Below, piece by piece: positions 40,668 through 49,792 of a stretch of DNA of 64,000 bases. The translations under genes and the position numbers were made by a program. Where the stretch lies: positions 2,790,001 through 2,854,000 of the forward strand of contig NZ_CP139286.1 in assembly GCF_034067285.1 (NCBI RefSeq). The letters are read 5' to 3'. Each line of letters opens with the position of its first letter. Positions within the stretch are counted from its first letter, which is position 1. The DNA comes from Acinetobacter pittii. Lineage in GTDB: Bacteria; Pseudomonadota; Gammaproteobacteria; Pseudomonadales; Moraxellaceae. The notes beneath the pieces are model-generated. The model did no database searches, had not been told where the DNA came from, and was given only the letters and a program-made list of their open reading frames with translations.

Positions 40668-41399
40668 ATGAATACACTTCCACTTTCCCAATTCATTTTT
40701 CCTGACCCTATTGAAGCCGATCCAGATGGGCATGGTTTAATTTGTATCGGTGCCGACCTCTCCCCTTCTACATTATATGAAGCTTATACGCATGGTCTTT
40801 TTCCATGGTTTAATGAAGATGAACCCATTTGTTGGTGGAGTCCAGAACCACGTTGCGTGATCTACCCTCAAAACTATAAACCAAGTAAATCGCTCATTCG
40901 GAATATGAAAAAGTACGATTACACCATTACGGTAAATCATGCCTTTGAACAAGTTATTCGCTCTTGCTCTCTACCAAGAAGTTATGCAGATGAAACATGG
41001 ATTAGCGAAGATATTATTCAAGGTTACTGCGAGATGTTTAACGCGGGTTACGGTTACAGTATTGAAGTTTGGCATGAAGAGGACCTTGTAGGAGGTTTAT
41101 ACGGTATTACAATTGGTAAAGGATGTTTCGGTGAATCAATGTTTAGCAATGAAACCGATGTTTCAAAAATGGCTTTTTATGCATTAATGCTCATAGGACA
41201 AGAAAATCAGCTACCATGGATAGACTGCCAACTCGTCAATAGTCACCTAATTAGTCTGGGAGCCAGTACACTTTCTCGTCAAGACTACTTAAAATCGTTA
41301 CAAGATGTAATTATTCACCCCTCTATCAATTGGAAAAAGTATCAAGAACGTGTATTTTCAAGTAAAACAATAGCATTAGATGCAAAATTAATGGAATGA
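40668..41399 (+). CDS. aat: leucyl/phenylalanyl-tRNA--protein transferase
   Basis: Adds Leu or Phe to N-terminal Lys or Arg of proteins, creating an N-degron for ClpS/ClpAP. 243 residues. The N-terminal block [20 protein letters not shown] followed by [17 protein letters not shown] is diagnostic, and [20 protein letters not shown] and [14 protein letters not shown] follow. The ATG has no obvious ribosome binding site (run of T before it). bpt starts 18 bases downstream, so both N-degron enzymes share a transcript. Confidence 0.95.
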   Translation: MNTLPLSQFIFPDPIEADPDGHGLICIGADLSPSTLYEAYTHGLFPWFNEDEPICWWSPEPRCVIYPQNYKPSKSLIRNMKKYDYTITVNHAFEQVIRSCSLPRSYADETWISEDIIQGYCEMFNAGYGYSIEVWHEEDLVGGLYGITIGKGCFGESMFSNETDVSKMAFYALMLIGQENQLPWIDCQLVNSHLISLGASTLSRQDYLKSLQDVIIHPSINWKKYQERVFSSKTIALDAKLME

Positions 41400-41417
41400 T
41401 AACAGGAGGGACCAATC

Positions 41418-42233
41418 ATGAAATCATATCACCCGAAGTCCCTTTTAAATGATCTGCAGTATTATATTACTCCGCCTCATGATTGCAGCTACTTAGAAAA
41501 TAAATCTGCACGCATGGTGTTTTTAGACCCCATCCATCGAATTGATGTGGTCACGCTTTCAGAACTTTCTCGTTTAGGCTTTCGCCGTAGTGGCGACTTT
41601 GTTTATCGCCCTGAATGTCACTTATGTCGACAATGTTTGTCTTGTCGTGTTCCTGTGGCCGATTTCCAAATGAATAGCATGCAGAAAAAAGCATGGAAAC
41701 GGAATCAAGATCTCACCATGACTGTTCTGCCTACGCGACAAGCAGCACAAATTCATTATGATTTATACGAACGCTACATTAATGAACGCCATGCAGATGG
41801 CGATATGTTTCCACCTAGTTTAGATCAGTTTGAAAAGTTTTTAGTACATAGCTGTACAGATAGTTTTTTTCTTGAGCTTTGGAAAGACAATCGTCTCATT
41901 AGCGTTTCTACTTGCGATTTAATGGATGATGGACTATCGGCTGTCTATACGTTTTTTGATCCAGACGAGCATCGTAGATCACTTGGTGTGTATTCTATTC
42001 TTAACCAAATTGAATATGTTAAATCGCTCGGTTTAGAGTACCTTTATTTAGGCTATTGGGTACCACACTCAGCCAAAATGAACTATAAGTCGCAATATAC
42101 ACCTTTAGAACTTCTACTTGATGGACAATGGCGTCGTTTAAACCGATCATTGTCACCAGAAGAAATTCAACAGCTAGGTACTTCTCTTATGACAACGTTA
42201 CCTTCTGAATGGAACAATTTAATCATTAAATAA
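41418..42233 (+). CDS. bpt: aspartate/glutamate leucyltransferase (arginyltransferase family)
   Basis: Adds Leu to N-terminal Asp or Glu of proteins for the N-degron pathway; bacterial ATE/Bpt family, 271 residues. The conserved N-terminal cysteine cluster reads YRPECHLCRQCLSCRVPV (about 68-85). RNQDLTMTV, YERYINERHADGDMFPP, LSAVYTFFDPDEHRRSLGVY and YLYLGYWVPHSAKMNYKSQY are family blocks. AGGAGGG precedes the ATG. The last 15 bases overlap the convergent rimI gene. Confidence 0.93.
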   Translation: MKSYHPKSLLNDLQYYITPPHDCSYLENKSARMVFLDPIHRIDVVTLSELSRLGFRRSGDFVYRPECHLCRQCLSCRVPVADFQMNSMQKKAWKRNQDLTMTVLPTRQAAQIHYDLYERYINERHADGDMFPPSLDQFEKFLVHSCTDSFFLELWKDNRLISVSTCDLMDDGLSAVYTFFDPDEHRRSLGVYSILNQIEYVKSLGLEYLYLGYWVPHSAKMNYKSQYTPLELLLDGQWRRLNRSLSPEEIQQLGTSLMTTLPSEWNNLIIK

Positions 42234-42680
42234 AGATGCGAAATCATCTGTACAGGTTTTTACCATAATGACTGCATGTTCCCGTCCGCCTTCTTGAGTA
42301 GGATAATAATTGCGGCGCAGGTCAATTTGGTGAAAGCCTGTTTTTTCATATAATCCGATAGCAGCTTTGTTACTTTCCCGAACTTCTAGAAATATTTGTA
42401 CGGGCTGATTTTTTAATTTTTCAATCGATGAGTTTAATAACTTATATCCTAAACCCTGCCCTTGCATTTTAGGATCAATTGCCATGAGTAATAAATTCGC
42501 TTCATCTAAAACAGGCTGTAAAATACAAAAACCCACCACTTTGTTTTGTGACTCAATTACTGTGCATTGATAAGAATTCAAAGATTCAATAAATTGCTGT
42601 TTTGACCACGGATGTGTCTGAACTGATTTTTCAATTTGAACAACAATATCAACATCAGTATTTTGCATAATACGAATCAT
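42219..42680 (-). CDS. rimI: ribosomal protein S18 alanine N-acetyltransferase RimI
   Basis: GNAT enzyme of the RimI type that acetylates the S18 N-terminus. I start at 42680 for 153 residues: IRIMQNTDVDIVVQIEKSVQ is the usual beginning, then HPWSKQQFIESL. ANLLLMAIDPKMQGQGLGYKLL is the acetyl-CoA pyrophosphate loop. FLEVRESNKAAIGLYEKTGF and LRRNYYPTQEGGREHAVIM complete the RimI signature. A longer frame of 18 residues upstream lacks similarity. Convergent with bpt. Confidence 0.9.
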   Translation of the reverse strand: MIRIMQNTDVDIVVQIEKSVQTHPWSKQQFIESLNSYQCTVIESQNKVVGFCILQPVLDEANLLLMAIDPKMQGQGLGYKLLNSSIEKLKNQPVQIFLEVRESNKAAIGLYEKTGFHQIDLRRNYYPTQEGGREHAVIMVKTCTDDFASLFND

Positions 42681-42746
42681 GAGTCTCAACGCAATGAAGA
42701 TTCTAAAGTAGTGCGTATTATAAAAACTTCCCAAGAAAAAACGAGC

Positions 42747-42778
42747 AAAAAAAAGGACAATTGATTTGTCCTTTTTTT
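42747..42778. terminator. terminator after the first PF10118 gene
   Basis: A 14-bp stem AAAAAAAAGGACAA with its complement (one mismatch near the loop TTGA), flanked by A and T runs, ten bases after the minus-strand stop codon. Confidence 0.85.
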
Positions 42779-42787
42779 AAAGTAATT

Positions 42788-43663
42788 TTAAAGACCTAAT
42801 TTTTCACGCCACGTTGCCAACAATGCTGTGGTATCCGAATCATTTGGATGAAATTTTGGTCTTAAAAAATCAAGTAGTTCTGGAATTTGACGAGTCATAA
42901 AACCTTTACGACCATACATGAACTTAAGCATGTACTTCGTATCTTTCCAAGTTAATTTATCATCAGTCTTGAGTAACTTCGCAGTAAAATAAGATTGAGT
43001 TGCGAAGATTAGTGCCATTGCAATAATCAAGGCTGTTGAACGCATAAAATAAGCTTTCGGACCTTGTCCATACATGCTTGTATAAACATCAAATGCCACA
43101 GCTTTATGTTCATTTTCTTCAACTGCATGCCACATCCACAAATGATACATAGTGTCATCTTGGAACATAGCCTGAATTTCAGGGTTTTGTAAAAGTTCAG
43201 CGGCAATCGTCGATGTAAAATGCTCTAGCGCACATGTTCCTGTCAAATCAATCATTTCTTTGGTATAGCCAAAAGGTTTCATTAATTTGGTTACAACAGC
43301 TGTACCCATCTTAATGACTTTTCCTGTTTGCTTTTCCATATGACGCACATCATAACCATAAGCCTGTGCAGAAGCATTAAATGCTAAATGCTCTTTCGAA
43401 TGCATCGCTTCTTGACCAATAAAAGCACTAATTTCTTTTTGAAGATCTGGATCAGCAAGCTTTGGATCATTTCGAACAGCACGCGTACTATTTACAAAGA
43501 ACTGCTCACCCTCCGGAAAAAGGGCTGATAATGCTGTCATAAAATGTGTTAATGCTGCATCATAATTCGCCCAATAGCGTGGGACCTGAGCAAATTCAAA
43601 GTCCATACGACGCACAGGAAAACTAGCACCAGCACGATTGGAAATATTTACCTTAGCATTCAT
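42788..43663 (-). CDS. PF10118-type predicted metal-dependent hydrolase (copy 1)
   Basis: 291 residues, a family usually named metal-dependent hydrolase without biochemical proof. What I see is a set of residues like a ferritin-fold di-metal site: E in EISAFIGQEAMHSKEH with an ExxH, E in CALEHFTSTIA, and a second ExxH in HAVEENEHKAVAFD. A hydrophobic helix near 205-228 (STALIIAMALIFATQ) suggests membrane association. AAAGGAG precedes the ATG at eight bases. A second full-length relative lies upstream, with its own terminator between, so the two are tandem duplicates transcribed separately. Confidence 0.83.
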   Translation of the reverse strand: MNAKVNISNRAGASFPVRRMDFEFAQVPRYWANYDAALTHFMTALSALFPEGEQFFVNSTRAVRNDPKLADPDLQKEISAFIGQEAMHSKEHLAFNASAQAYGYDVRHMEKQTGKVIKMGTAVVTKLMKPFGYTKEMIDLTGTCALEHFTSTIAAELLQNPEIQAMFQDDTMYHLWMWHAVEENEHKAVAFDVYTSMYGQGPKAYFMRSTALIIAMALIFATQSYFTAKLLKTDDKLTWKDTKYMLKFMYGRKGFMTRQIPELLDFLRPKFHPNDSDTTALLATWREKLGL

Positions 43664-43853
43664 CTCAGACTCCTTTTAAGTGAATAGCTAATTCACATAT
43701 AACTTTATTTATTTTCTTAATATTTATAATCATACGTCTTTCGATGTACCAATTAAGTGCAGATGAGGACAGAGAAATATCAGATGAGGTCATTCATAGA
43801 CGCATAAAGGTGCAAAACCTAAGATATCTCTCGTTGAACTCGACATAGAAAAT

Positions 43854-43880
43854 AAAAAAGGACCAATATTGGTCCTTTAT
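43854..43880. terminator. terminator after the second PF10118 gene
   Basis: An 11-bp stem AAAGGACCAAT / ATTGGTCCTTT with essentially no loop bases beyond the central pair; the folded form would open a four-base ATAT-type loop. Flanked by A and T runs. Confidence 0.78.
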
Positions 43881-43896
43881 AAATCATGAATTGAAA

Positions 43897-44778
43897 CTAT
43901 AAACCTAATTTTGCCTTCCAGTTTTTCAATAGGCCCACGGTATCTAGATCATTTGGATGAAAACCAGGTTTAAAGTAAGCTAACATTTCCTTAGCCATAC
44001 CACTAATAATGCCTTTAGATGGACTATATCCATATTTATAAATTACTGATAGTTCAGCTAAATTTAACTTATTGTCTTGCTTTAATAAACGAAGTACAAA
44101 AGATGACTGGATCAAAAAGATTAAAGTCATAGCAAACACTAAAGAACTGGTTCGTAAAGCATAAGCTTTTACACCTTTACCAAATACACCTTCGTATACA
44201 TCAAAAGCTACTGCTTTATGCTCATTTTCTTCAATAGCATGCCAATACCACATGGTAGACATCGTCTCATCGGTCATAAGCTCTTGAATATGCTTATTGA
44301 CTAATAATTGAGAAGCAATAGTAGCGGTAAAATGTTCAAGAGCCGTCGTAGCAGTCAGGTCAACCATTTCTTTCGTCATACCGAAAGGTTTAACAATTTT
44401 TACGAAAGCTTTAATTGCTGTTTGAATCGCCGTATCGGTAAACTTCTCTAATGTTTCTATATCGTGACCAAACTTTTGAGCAGAAGCATTAAAGTTCACA
44501 TGCTCTTGAGTATGCATTGCTTCTTGTCCGATAAAAGCACTAATTTCTTTTTGTAGTGCTTCATCATCTTTAATCGCTGGGTGATAACGTACTGCTCGTA
44601 CACTATCTATAAAGAATTTCTCACCAGCTGGAAACAATGCTGACAATGCAGTCATAAAATGTGTGAGTCCAGCAGAACCATTCATCCAATATTCTGGTAC
44701 ATCATTAAAGTCAAAATTCATACGACGTACTGGAAAGCTTGCACCGGCACGATTCGTAATATTCACTTTAGCATTCAT
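43897..44778 (-). CDS. PF10118-type predicted metal-dependent hydrolase (copy 2)
   Basis: 293 residues from the ATG at 44778, which has AAGGAG eight bases upstream; a TTG two codons earlier is in frame. It aligns with copy 1 along its full length: NRAGASFPVRRM, GLTHFMTALSALFP, EISAFIGQEAMHTQEH, TTALEHFTATIAS and HAIEENEHKAVAFDVY. All putative metal residues are the same. The middle (130-145) and the C-terminal third differ more. The pair arose by duplication. Substrates and regulation unknown. Confidence 0.83.
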   Translation of the reverse strand: MNAKVNITNRAGASFPVRRMNFDFNDVPEYWMNGSAGLTHFMTALSALFPAGEKFFIDSVRAVRYHPAIKDDEALQKEISAFIGQEAMHTQEHVNFNASAQKFGHDIETLEKFTDTAIQTAIKAFVKIVKPFGMTKEMVDLTATTALEHFTATIASQLLVNKHIQELMTDETMSTMWYWHAIEENEHKAVAFDVYEGVFGKGVKAYALRTSSLVFAMTLIFLIQSSFVLRLLKQDNKLNLAELSVIYKYGYSPSKGIISGMAKEMLAYFKPGFHPNDLDTVGLLKNWKAKLGL

Positions 44779-44939
44779 ACCCAAAGCTCCTTGATAAGTA
44801 ACCCTAGTTACTCAAACTTTATTGTTCGTTTTCTTGATTCTTATCATACAAAGTTAATAAAAAGGATTAAGGGTAAATAAGGACATTGAAATATCAGTTA
44901 AGGCCAGCTTTTAGAGTAATTGTTAGACAATCAAGTATA

Positions 44940-44971
44940 AAAAAAGCGCTCTAAAAAGAGCGCTTTTTTTT
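44940..44971 (-). terminator. str operon terminator after tuf
   Basis: A 13-bp stem AAAAAAGCGCTCT / AGAGCGCTTTTTT with an AAAA loop, long T tail on the plus side and A/T tail on the minus side, 12 bases after the tuf stop. Confidence 0.9.
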
Positions 44972-44983
44972 CACTGAAAGTGA

Positions 44984-46174
44984 TTATGCAGTTACTTTCG
45001 CAACAACACCAGCACCTACAGTACGACCACCTTCACGGATCGCAAAACGTAGACCTGGGTCCATTGCGATTGGGTGGATTAATTCTACTGACATTTCAAC
45101 GTTGTCGCCTGGCATAACCATTTCAACGCCGTCTTGTAATTGGATTGCACCAGTTACGTCAGTTGTACGGAAGTAGAACTGTGGACGGTAACCATTTAAG
45201 AATGGAGTGTGACGACCACCTTCTTCTTTAGAAAGTACGTATACTTCTGCGTCGAATTTAGTGTGCGGCTTGATTGTACCTGGTTTAGCAAGTACTTGAC
45301 CACGTTGTACGTCTTCACGCTTAGTACCACGAAGTAAGATACCACAGTTCTCACCTGCACGGCCTTCGTCAAGAAGTTTACGGAACATTTCTACGCCAGT
45401 TACAGTTGTTTTAACTGTATCTTTAATACCAACGATCTCTACTTCTTCACCAACTTTAACGATACCAGCTTCTACACGGCCTGTTACTACAGTACCACGA
45501 CCAGAAATTGAGAATACGTCTTCGATTGGCATTAAGAATGCTTTGTCGATAGCACGTTCTGGTTCTGGGATGTAAGAGTCAAGCGCTTCAACAAGAGCAA
45601 GAACTGAAGGCTCGCCATATTGACCAGCATCACCTTCCAACGCTTTAAGCGCAGAACCACGGATAACTGGAGTGTCATCACCTGGGAAGTCATAAGTAGA
45701 AAGAAGTTCACGAACTTCCATTTCTACTAATTCAAGTAATTCTTCATCATCAACAAGGTCACACTTGTTCAAGAATACGATGATGTAAGGTACACCAACC
45801 TGACGAGAAAGAAGGATGTGTTCACGAGTTTGTGGCATTGGACCGTCAGTCGCAGCACACACAAGGATCGCGCCGTCCATCTGAGCAGCACCAGTAATCA
45901 TGTTTTTAACGTAATCGGCGTGGCCCGGGCAGTCAACGTGCGCGTAGTGACGAATTGGTGAATCGTATTCTACGTGTGAAGTATTAATTGTAATACCACG
46001 TGCTTTTTCTTCAGGTGCTGAGTCGATTTGTGAGTAATCTTTCGCTTCACCGCCGTAAGTTTTTGCACAAATAGTTGCAATCGCAGCAGTTAAAGTTGTT
46101 TTACCATGGTCAACGTGACCGATTGTGCCCACGTTTACGTGTGGCTTATTACGTTCAAACTTGGCTTTAGCCAT
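44984..46174 (-). CDS. tuf: elongation factor Tu
   Basis: GTPase that delivers aminoacyl-tRNA to the ribosome. 396 residues. G-domain motifs are [11 protein letters not shown] (G1), [12 protein letters not shown] (G2), [13 protein letters not shown] (G3), [12 protein letters not shown] (G4) and GSALKALEG (G5). Domains 2 and 3 are full length with the C-terminus [16 protein letters not shown]. Last gene of the str operon, 95 bases behind fusA. A second tuf gene is common in the genus but is not in this window. Confidence 0.98.
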   Translation of the reverse strand: MAKAKFERNKPHVNVGTIGHVDHGKTTLTAAIATICAKTYGGEAKDYSQIDSAPEEKARGITINTSHVEYDSPIRHYAHVDCPGHADYVKNMITGAAQMDGAILVCAATDGPMPQTREHILLSRQVGVPYIIVFLNKCDLVDDEELLELVEMEVRELLSTYDFPGDDTPVIRGSALKALEGDAGQYGEPSVLALVEALDSYIPEPERAIDKAFLMPIEDVFSISGRGTVVTGRVEAGIVKVGEEVEIVGIKDTVKTTVTGVEMFRKLLDEGRAGENCGILLRGTKREDVQRGQVLAKPGTIKPHTKFDAEVYVLSKEEGGRHTPFLNGYRPQFYFRTTDVTGAIQLQDGVEMVMPGDNVEMSVELIHPIAMDPGLRFAIREGGRTVGAGVVAKVTA

Positions 46175-46269
46175 GATGATCTTCCTTTATAAACTACTCA
46201 TAGAGGGTCACCCCATGAGCACTTGGTTTTTAACTAAGAAATTAGTTTGGGCTTATAGTAATCGAAAGA

Positions 46270-48408
46270 TTACTCGTCGTCACCTTTTTTACCGCCAGAT
46301 TGGAATTTAGCGATAATGCCTTCAGCCACGTTACGTGGAGTTTCAGCGTATTTAGCAAATTCCATAGAGTAAGTCGCACGACCTTGAGACATAGAACGCA
46401 TTTGAGTCGCGTAACCAAACATCTCAGCAAGAGGAACTTCAGCTTTAATTGCTTTTGTTCCACCAGGAAGATCGTCCATACCTTGAACCATACCACGACG
46501 ACGGTTTAAGTCACCCATGATATCGCCCATGTAGTCTTCTGGAGTTTCTACTTCAACTTTCATGATAGGTTCAAGAAGGATAGGATCCGCTTTCATGAAA
46601 CCATCACGGAAGGCATAAGAACCTGCCATTTTGAACGATAATTCGTCAGAGTCGACGTCATGGTAAGAACCATCGAATAATGTCGCTTTAATACCAACAA
46701 CAGGGTAACCAGCCAATACACCATTCTTCATACGCTCTTGAATACCTTTGTCAACCGCGCCAAAGAATTCTTTAGGTACTACACCACCAACAACTTCTTC
46801 AACGAATTGGTATTCTTTACCAGCTTCTTCAACATCAAGCGGCTCAAGACGTACATATACGTGACCAAACTTACCTTTACCACCAGTTTGACGTACGAAT
46901 TTACCTTCTTGTTCAACAGACTTTTTGATCGTTTCACGGTAAGCAACCATTGGTTTACCAATGTTAGCTTCAACACCGAATTCACGCTTCATACGGTCAA
47001 CAATGATGTCAAGGTGAAGCTCACCCATACCAGCAATAATTGTTTGACCAGATTCTTCGTCTGTACGTACGCGGAACGATGGATCTTCTTTAGCCAAACG
47101 ACCTAAAGCGATAGACATTTTTTCTTGGTCTGCTTTAGTTTTTGGTTCAACAGCCAATGAAATTACTGGCTCTGGGAATTCCATACGCTCAAGAGTAATG
47201 ATGTTTTTCTCATCACATAATGTATCACCAGTTGTAACGTCTTTAAGACCTACACACGCTGCGATATCACCTGCACGGATTTCATCAAGATCTTGACGTT
47301 CGTTCGCATGCATTTGCACGATACGACCGATACGTTCACGCTTAGCTTTAACTGGGTTATAAACCGGATCACCTTGTTTAAGAACACCAGAGTAAACACG
47401 TACGAATGTTAAGTTACCTACGAATTTGTCGTTCATGATTTTGAACGCAAGCGCAGAGAACGGAGCTTCGTCAGATGCTTCACGAGACGCTTTAGTTTCG
47501 TCTTTGTCGTCAAGGATACCTTCGATCGCTTTAACTTCTGTAGGTGATGGTAAGAATTCAATTACAGCATCCAACATACGTTGAACACCTTTGTTCTTGA
47601 ATGCAGAACCACAAAGCATTACTTGAATTTCAGAAGCTAATGTACGAGCACGTAGACCTGCAATGATCTCTTCTTTAGAAAGATCACCTTCTTCAAGGTA
47701 CTTGTCCATTAATTCTTCAGAAGCTTCAGCCGCAGCTTCAACCATTTTTGTACGCCATTCTTGAGCAGTATCAACTAGGTCAGCTGGGATATCAGCATAT
47801 TCAAACTTCATACCTTGAGATGCTTCATCCCAGATAATCGCTTTCATTTCGATAAGGTCAACAACACCCTGGAATGTATCTTCAGCACCAATTGGCACAA
47901 CGATAGGTACAGGATTACCACCTAAACGAGTTTTAACTTGCTCAACAGCACGGAAGAAGTTTGCACCAGTACGGTCCATCTTGTTCACGAATGCTAAACG
48001 AGGCACTTTATATTTGTTCGCTTGACGCCATACAGTTTCAGACTGAGGTTGTACACCACCTACAGCACAGTAAACCATGCACGCACCGTCAAGAACACGC
48101 ATAGAACGTTCAACTTCAATTGTGAAGTCTACGTGTCCCGGGGTGTCAATTACGTTGATACGGTGTTGTTCGAATTGGTTACCCATACCAGACCAGAAAC
48201 AAGTTGTAGCAGCAGAGGTAATTGTAATACCACGCTCTTGCTCTTGTTCCATCCAGTCCATTGTTGCTGCACCGTCGTGTACTTCACCAATTTTGTGAGA
48301 TACACCTGTGTAGAACAAAATACGTTCAGTTGTAGTTGTTTTACCTGCGTCAATGTGCGCAGAAATACCGATGTTACGGTAACGAGTAATTGGGGTTTGG
48401 CGAGCCAT
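46270..48408 (-). CDS. fusA: elongation factor G
   Basis: Translocation GTPase. The start at 48408 gives 712 residues beginning [20 protein letters not shown]; fifteen more in-frame residues upstream are not part of the family. G1 [16 protein letters not shown]2 [15 protein letters not shown]3 [11 protein letters not shown] and G4 [12 protein letters not shown] are present, with full domains II-V. Before it lies a 177-base spacer from rpsG, much longer than usual for this operon, holding a 20-codon frame and complementary repeats that may control EF-G synthesis. The immediate ribosome binding site is weak (AGGA at 12 bases). Confidence 0.97.
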   Translation of the reverse strand: MARQTPITRYRNIGISAHIDAGKTTTTERILFYTGVSHKIGEVHDGAATMDWMEQEQERGITITSAATTCFWSGMGNQFEQHRINVIDTPGHVDFTIEVERSMRVLDGACMVYCAVGGVQPQSETVWRQANKYKVPRLAFVNKMDRTGANFFRAVEQVKTRLGGNPVPIVVPIGAEDTFQGVVDLIEMKAIIWDEASQGMKFEYADIPADLVDTAQEWRTKMVEAAAEASEELMDKYLEEGDLSKEEIIAGLRARTLASEIQVMLCGSAFKNKGVQRMLDAVIEFLPSPTEVKAIEGILDDKDETKASREASDEAPFSALAFKIMNDKFVGNLTFVRVYSGVLKQGDPVYNPVKAKRERIGRIVQMHANERQDLDEIRAGDIAACVGLKDVTTGDTLCDEKNIITLERMEFPEPVISLAVEPKTKADQEKMSIALGRLAKEDPSFRVRTDEESGQTIIAGMGELHLDIIVDRMKREFGVEANIGKPMVAYRETIKKSVEQEGKFVRQTGGKGKFGHVYVRLEPLDVEEAGKEYQFVEEVVGGVVPKEFFGAVDKGIQERMKNGVLAGYPVVGIKATLFDGSYHDVDSDELSFKMAGSYAFRDGFMKADPILLEPIMKVEVETPEDYMGDIMGDLNRRRGMVQGMDDLPGGTKAIKAEVPLAEMFGYATQMRSMSQGRATYSMEFAKYAETPRNVAEGIIAKFQSGGKKGDDE

Positions 48409-48437
48409 GATGTCTACATTCCTAAATGTTATATTTA

Positions 48438-48578
48438 AAACAGGACGCACCAATTAAATTGATGCGCGCGAATATCCAAACAGGCAACTTAAATACCTGC
48501 AAAGCCCCCACTTTGATAAAGAGCAATGTTGAATCGAGCTGCTGTACGCATGAATATTCTCCTGAATAAGGCCTGTTT
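48438..48578 (-). promoter_or_regulatory. candidate attenuation or translational leader of fusA
   Basis: In the transcript, AAACAGG (48578-48572) just upstream of a small reading frame is complementary to two later copies of CCTGTTT, at 48484-48478 and 48444-48438. Only one can pair at a time. The second copy extends to TCCTG, which can also pair with the CAGGA of the small frame's ribosome binding site. A 9-bp hairpin (48446-48466, CGCATCAAT TTA ATTGGTGCG, one G-U) lies between them. The layout looks like a switch coupled to translation. It has not been tested and I know of no named family. Confidence 0.4.
48489..48551 (-). CDS. putative 20-residue leader peptide between rpsG and fusA
   Basis: The frame ATG CGT ACA GCA GCT ... 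GGT ATT TAA encodes MRTAARFNIALYQSGGFAGI. Its ribosome binding site AGGAG sits seven bases before the ATG and is better than that of fusA. It starts 34 bases after the rpsG stop and ends 80 bases before fusA. Complementary repeats lie on both sides. It may be a leader peptide whose translation controls fusA, or simply a ribosome-loading site. No homologue is known to me. Short length means chance cannot be excluded. Confidence 0.5.
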   Translation of the reverse strand: MRTAARFNIALYQSGGFAGI

Positions 48579-48585
48579 TATCCGC

Positions 48586-49056
48586 TTAGAAACGGTAGTG
48601 AGAGAAGGCTTTGTTAGCTTCAGCCATACGGTGCACATCTTCACGTTTTTTGATTGCTGCACCTTTACCTTCAGCTGCATCAAGCAACTCACCAGCAAGA
48701 CGTAAAGCCATCGTTTTTTCAGAACGCTTAGCAGCAGCATCTACTAACCAACGCATAGCTAAGGCAGTACGACGGGATGGGCGTACTTCCATAGGTACTT
48801 GATAAGTAGCACCACCAACACGGCGTGCTTTTACTTCAACCATAGGACGAACTTTTTCAAGAGTAGTCTCGAAAAATTCAACTGGGTCTACTTTGTTTTT
48901 TTCTTGAACGCGTTCTAAAGCACCGTAAACGATACTTTCTGCAATCGATTTTTTACCATCTTGCATTACGTGGTTCATGAATTTAGCGATTGTTTGGCTG
49001 CTAAATTTTGGATCTGGAAGGATCTCACGAGCAGCGACTACGCGACGTCTTGGCAT
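48586..49056 (-). CDS. rpsG: 30S ribosomal protein S7
   Basis: Primary 16S rRNA-binding protein of the small-subunit head. 156 residues starting [18 protein letters not shown] and ending FSHYRF, full length. [20 protein letters not shown] and [23 protein letters not shown] (read in two parts) are family blocks. In E. coli S7 represses its own operon by binding the rpsL-rpsG spacer; the spacer here also has hairpins. Second gene of the str operon. Confidence 0.98.
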
Positions 49057-49076
49057 TTTAATACACCTAATAATAT

Positions 49077-49144
49077 GACACTTCAGGATGATCCAGCAGT
49101 TTGTACAAGTGTCATGTACACGACGCTGGCCTTACTATACGTCG
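49077..49144 (-). promoter_or_regulatory. hairpins in the rpsL-rpsG spacer, possible S7 feedback site
   Basis: The 160-base spacer contains a 7-bp stem GACACTT / AAGTGTC (49077-49083 with 49107-49113) close to the rpsG ribosome binding site. A second, weaker stem CGACG / CGTCG (49121-49125 with 49140-49144) lies further upstream. In E. coli S7 binds a structured rpsL-rpsG spacer and represses translation. Analogy is by position only; the sequence of the site is not shown to match. Confidence 0.35.
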
Positions 49145-49216
49145 CTTGAATTACAAATCTATGAAGAATTCAAACAAGCGAAACGCTAAAGGGCTTATTC
49201 GACTAGTTTCCTAGAA

Positions 49217-49591
49217 TTACTTCTTAGGACGCTTAGTACCGTATTTAGAACGTGATTGATTACGATCTTTAACACCAGCACAGTCTAATGAGCCACGAAC
49301 GGTATGGTAACGTACACCCGGTAAGTCTTTAACACGACCACCACGGATAAGAACAACACTGTGCTCTTGTAAGTTATGGCCTTCACCACCGATGTAGCTA
49401 GATACTTCAAAACCTGAAGTTAAGCGAACACGGCAAACCTTACGCATAGCTGAGTTAGGTTTTTTAGGTGTAGTTGTATAAACACGTGTACAAACACCAC
49501 GACGTTGTGGACAAGCCTTCAACGCAGGAACTTTGGATTTTTCAACCAAAGTCGTACGACCCTTACGGATCAACTGATTCGTTGTTGCCAT
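49217..49591 (-). CDS. rpsL: 30S ribosomal protein S12
   Basis: Decoding-centre protein of the small subunit. 124 residues. The streptomycin-relevant loop reads [14 protein letters not shown], with both lysines (43 and 44 counting Met), and the second loop [11 protein letters not shown] keeps its lysine, so no classical streptomycin-resistance change is present. First gene of the str operon, with a strong promoter 63 bases upstream. Confidence 0.98.
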   Translation of the reverse strand: MATTNQLIRKGRTTLVEKSKVPALKACPQRRGVCTRVYTTTPKKPNSAMRKVCRVRLTSGFEVSSYIGGEGHNLQEHSVVLIRGGRVKDLPGVRYHTVRGSLDCAGVKDRNQSRSKYGTKRPKK

Positions 49592-49653
49592 ATGGCAATT
49601 CTCCCGTTATTAAAAAACCTTAAAAAGAAAATACCTCTTTTTAAGGGCACATA

Positions 49654-49682
49654 ATTGTAAGCCAAGATGCAAAAATGGTCAA
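49654..49682 (-). promoter_or_regulatory. str operon promoter
   Basis: On the minus strand TTGACC and TACAAT are separated by exactly 17 bases. This is a near-consensus sigma-70 promoter and gives a leader of about 55 bases before rpsL. Confidence 0.8.
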
Positions 49683-49792
49683 CACGGCAATACATTACCA
49701 AATGTTGACCATATCAATGTTTGACAGGACGATTTACAAATTTAAATGGAGGTTAGTTTCACTTTTTAAACCTTCTCTTTGTAAGGGTATTG

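Noticed and set aside
46738..47106. Long antisense frame within fusA
   Set aside because: It arises from the regular codon use of fusA, with no start signal of its own; a similar one lies at 48022-48438.
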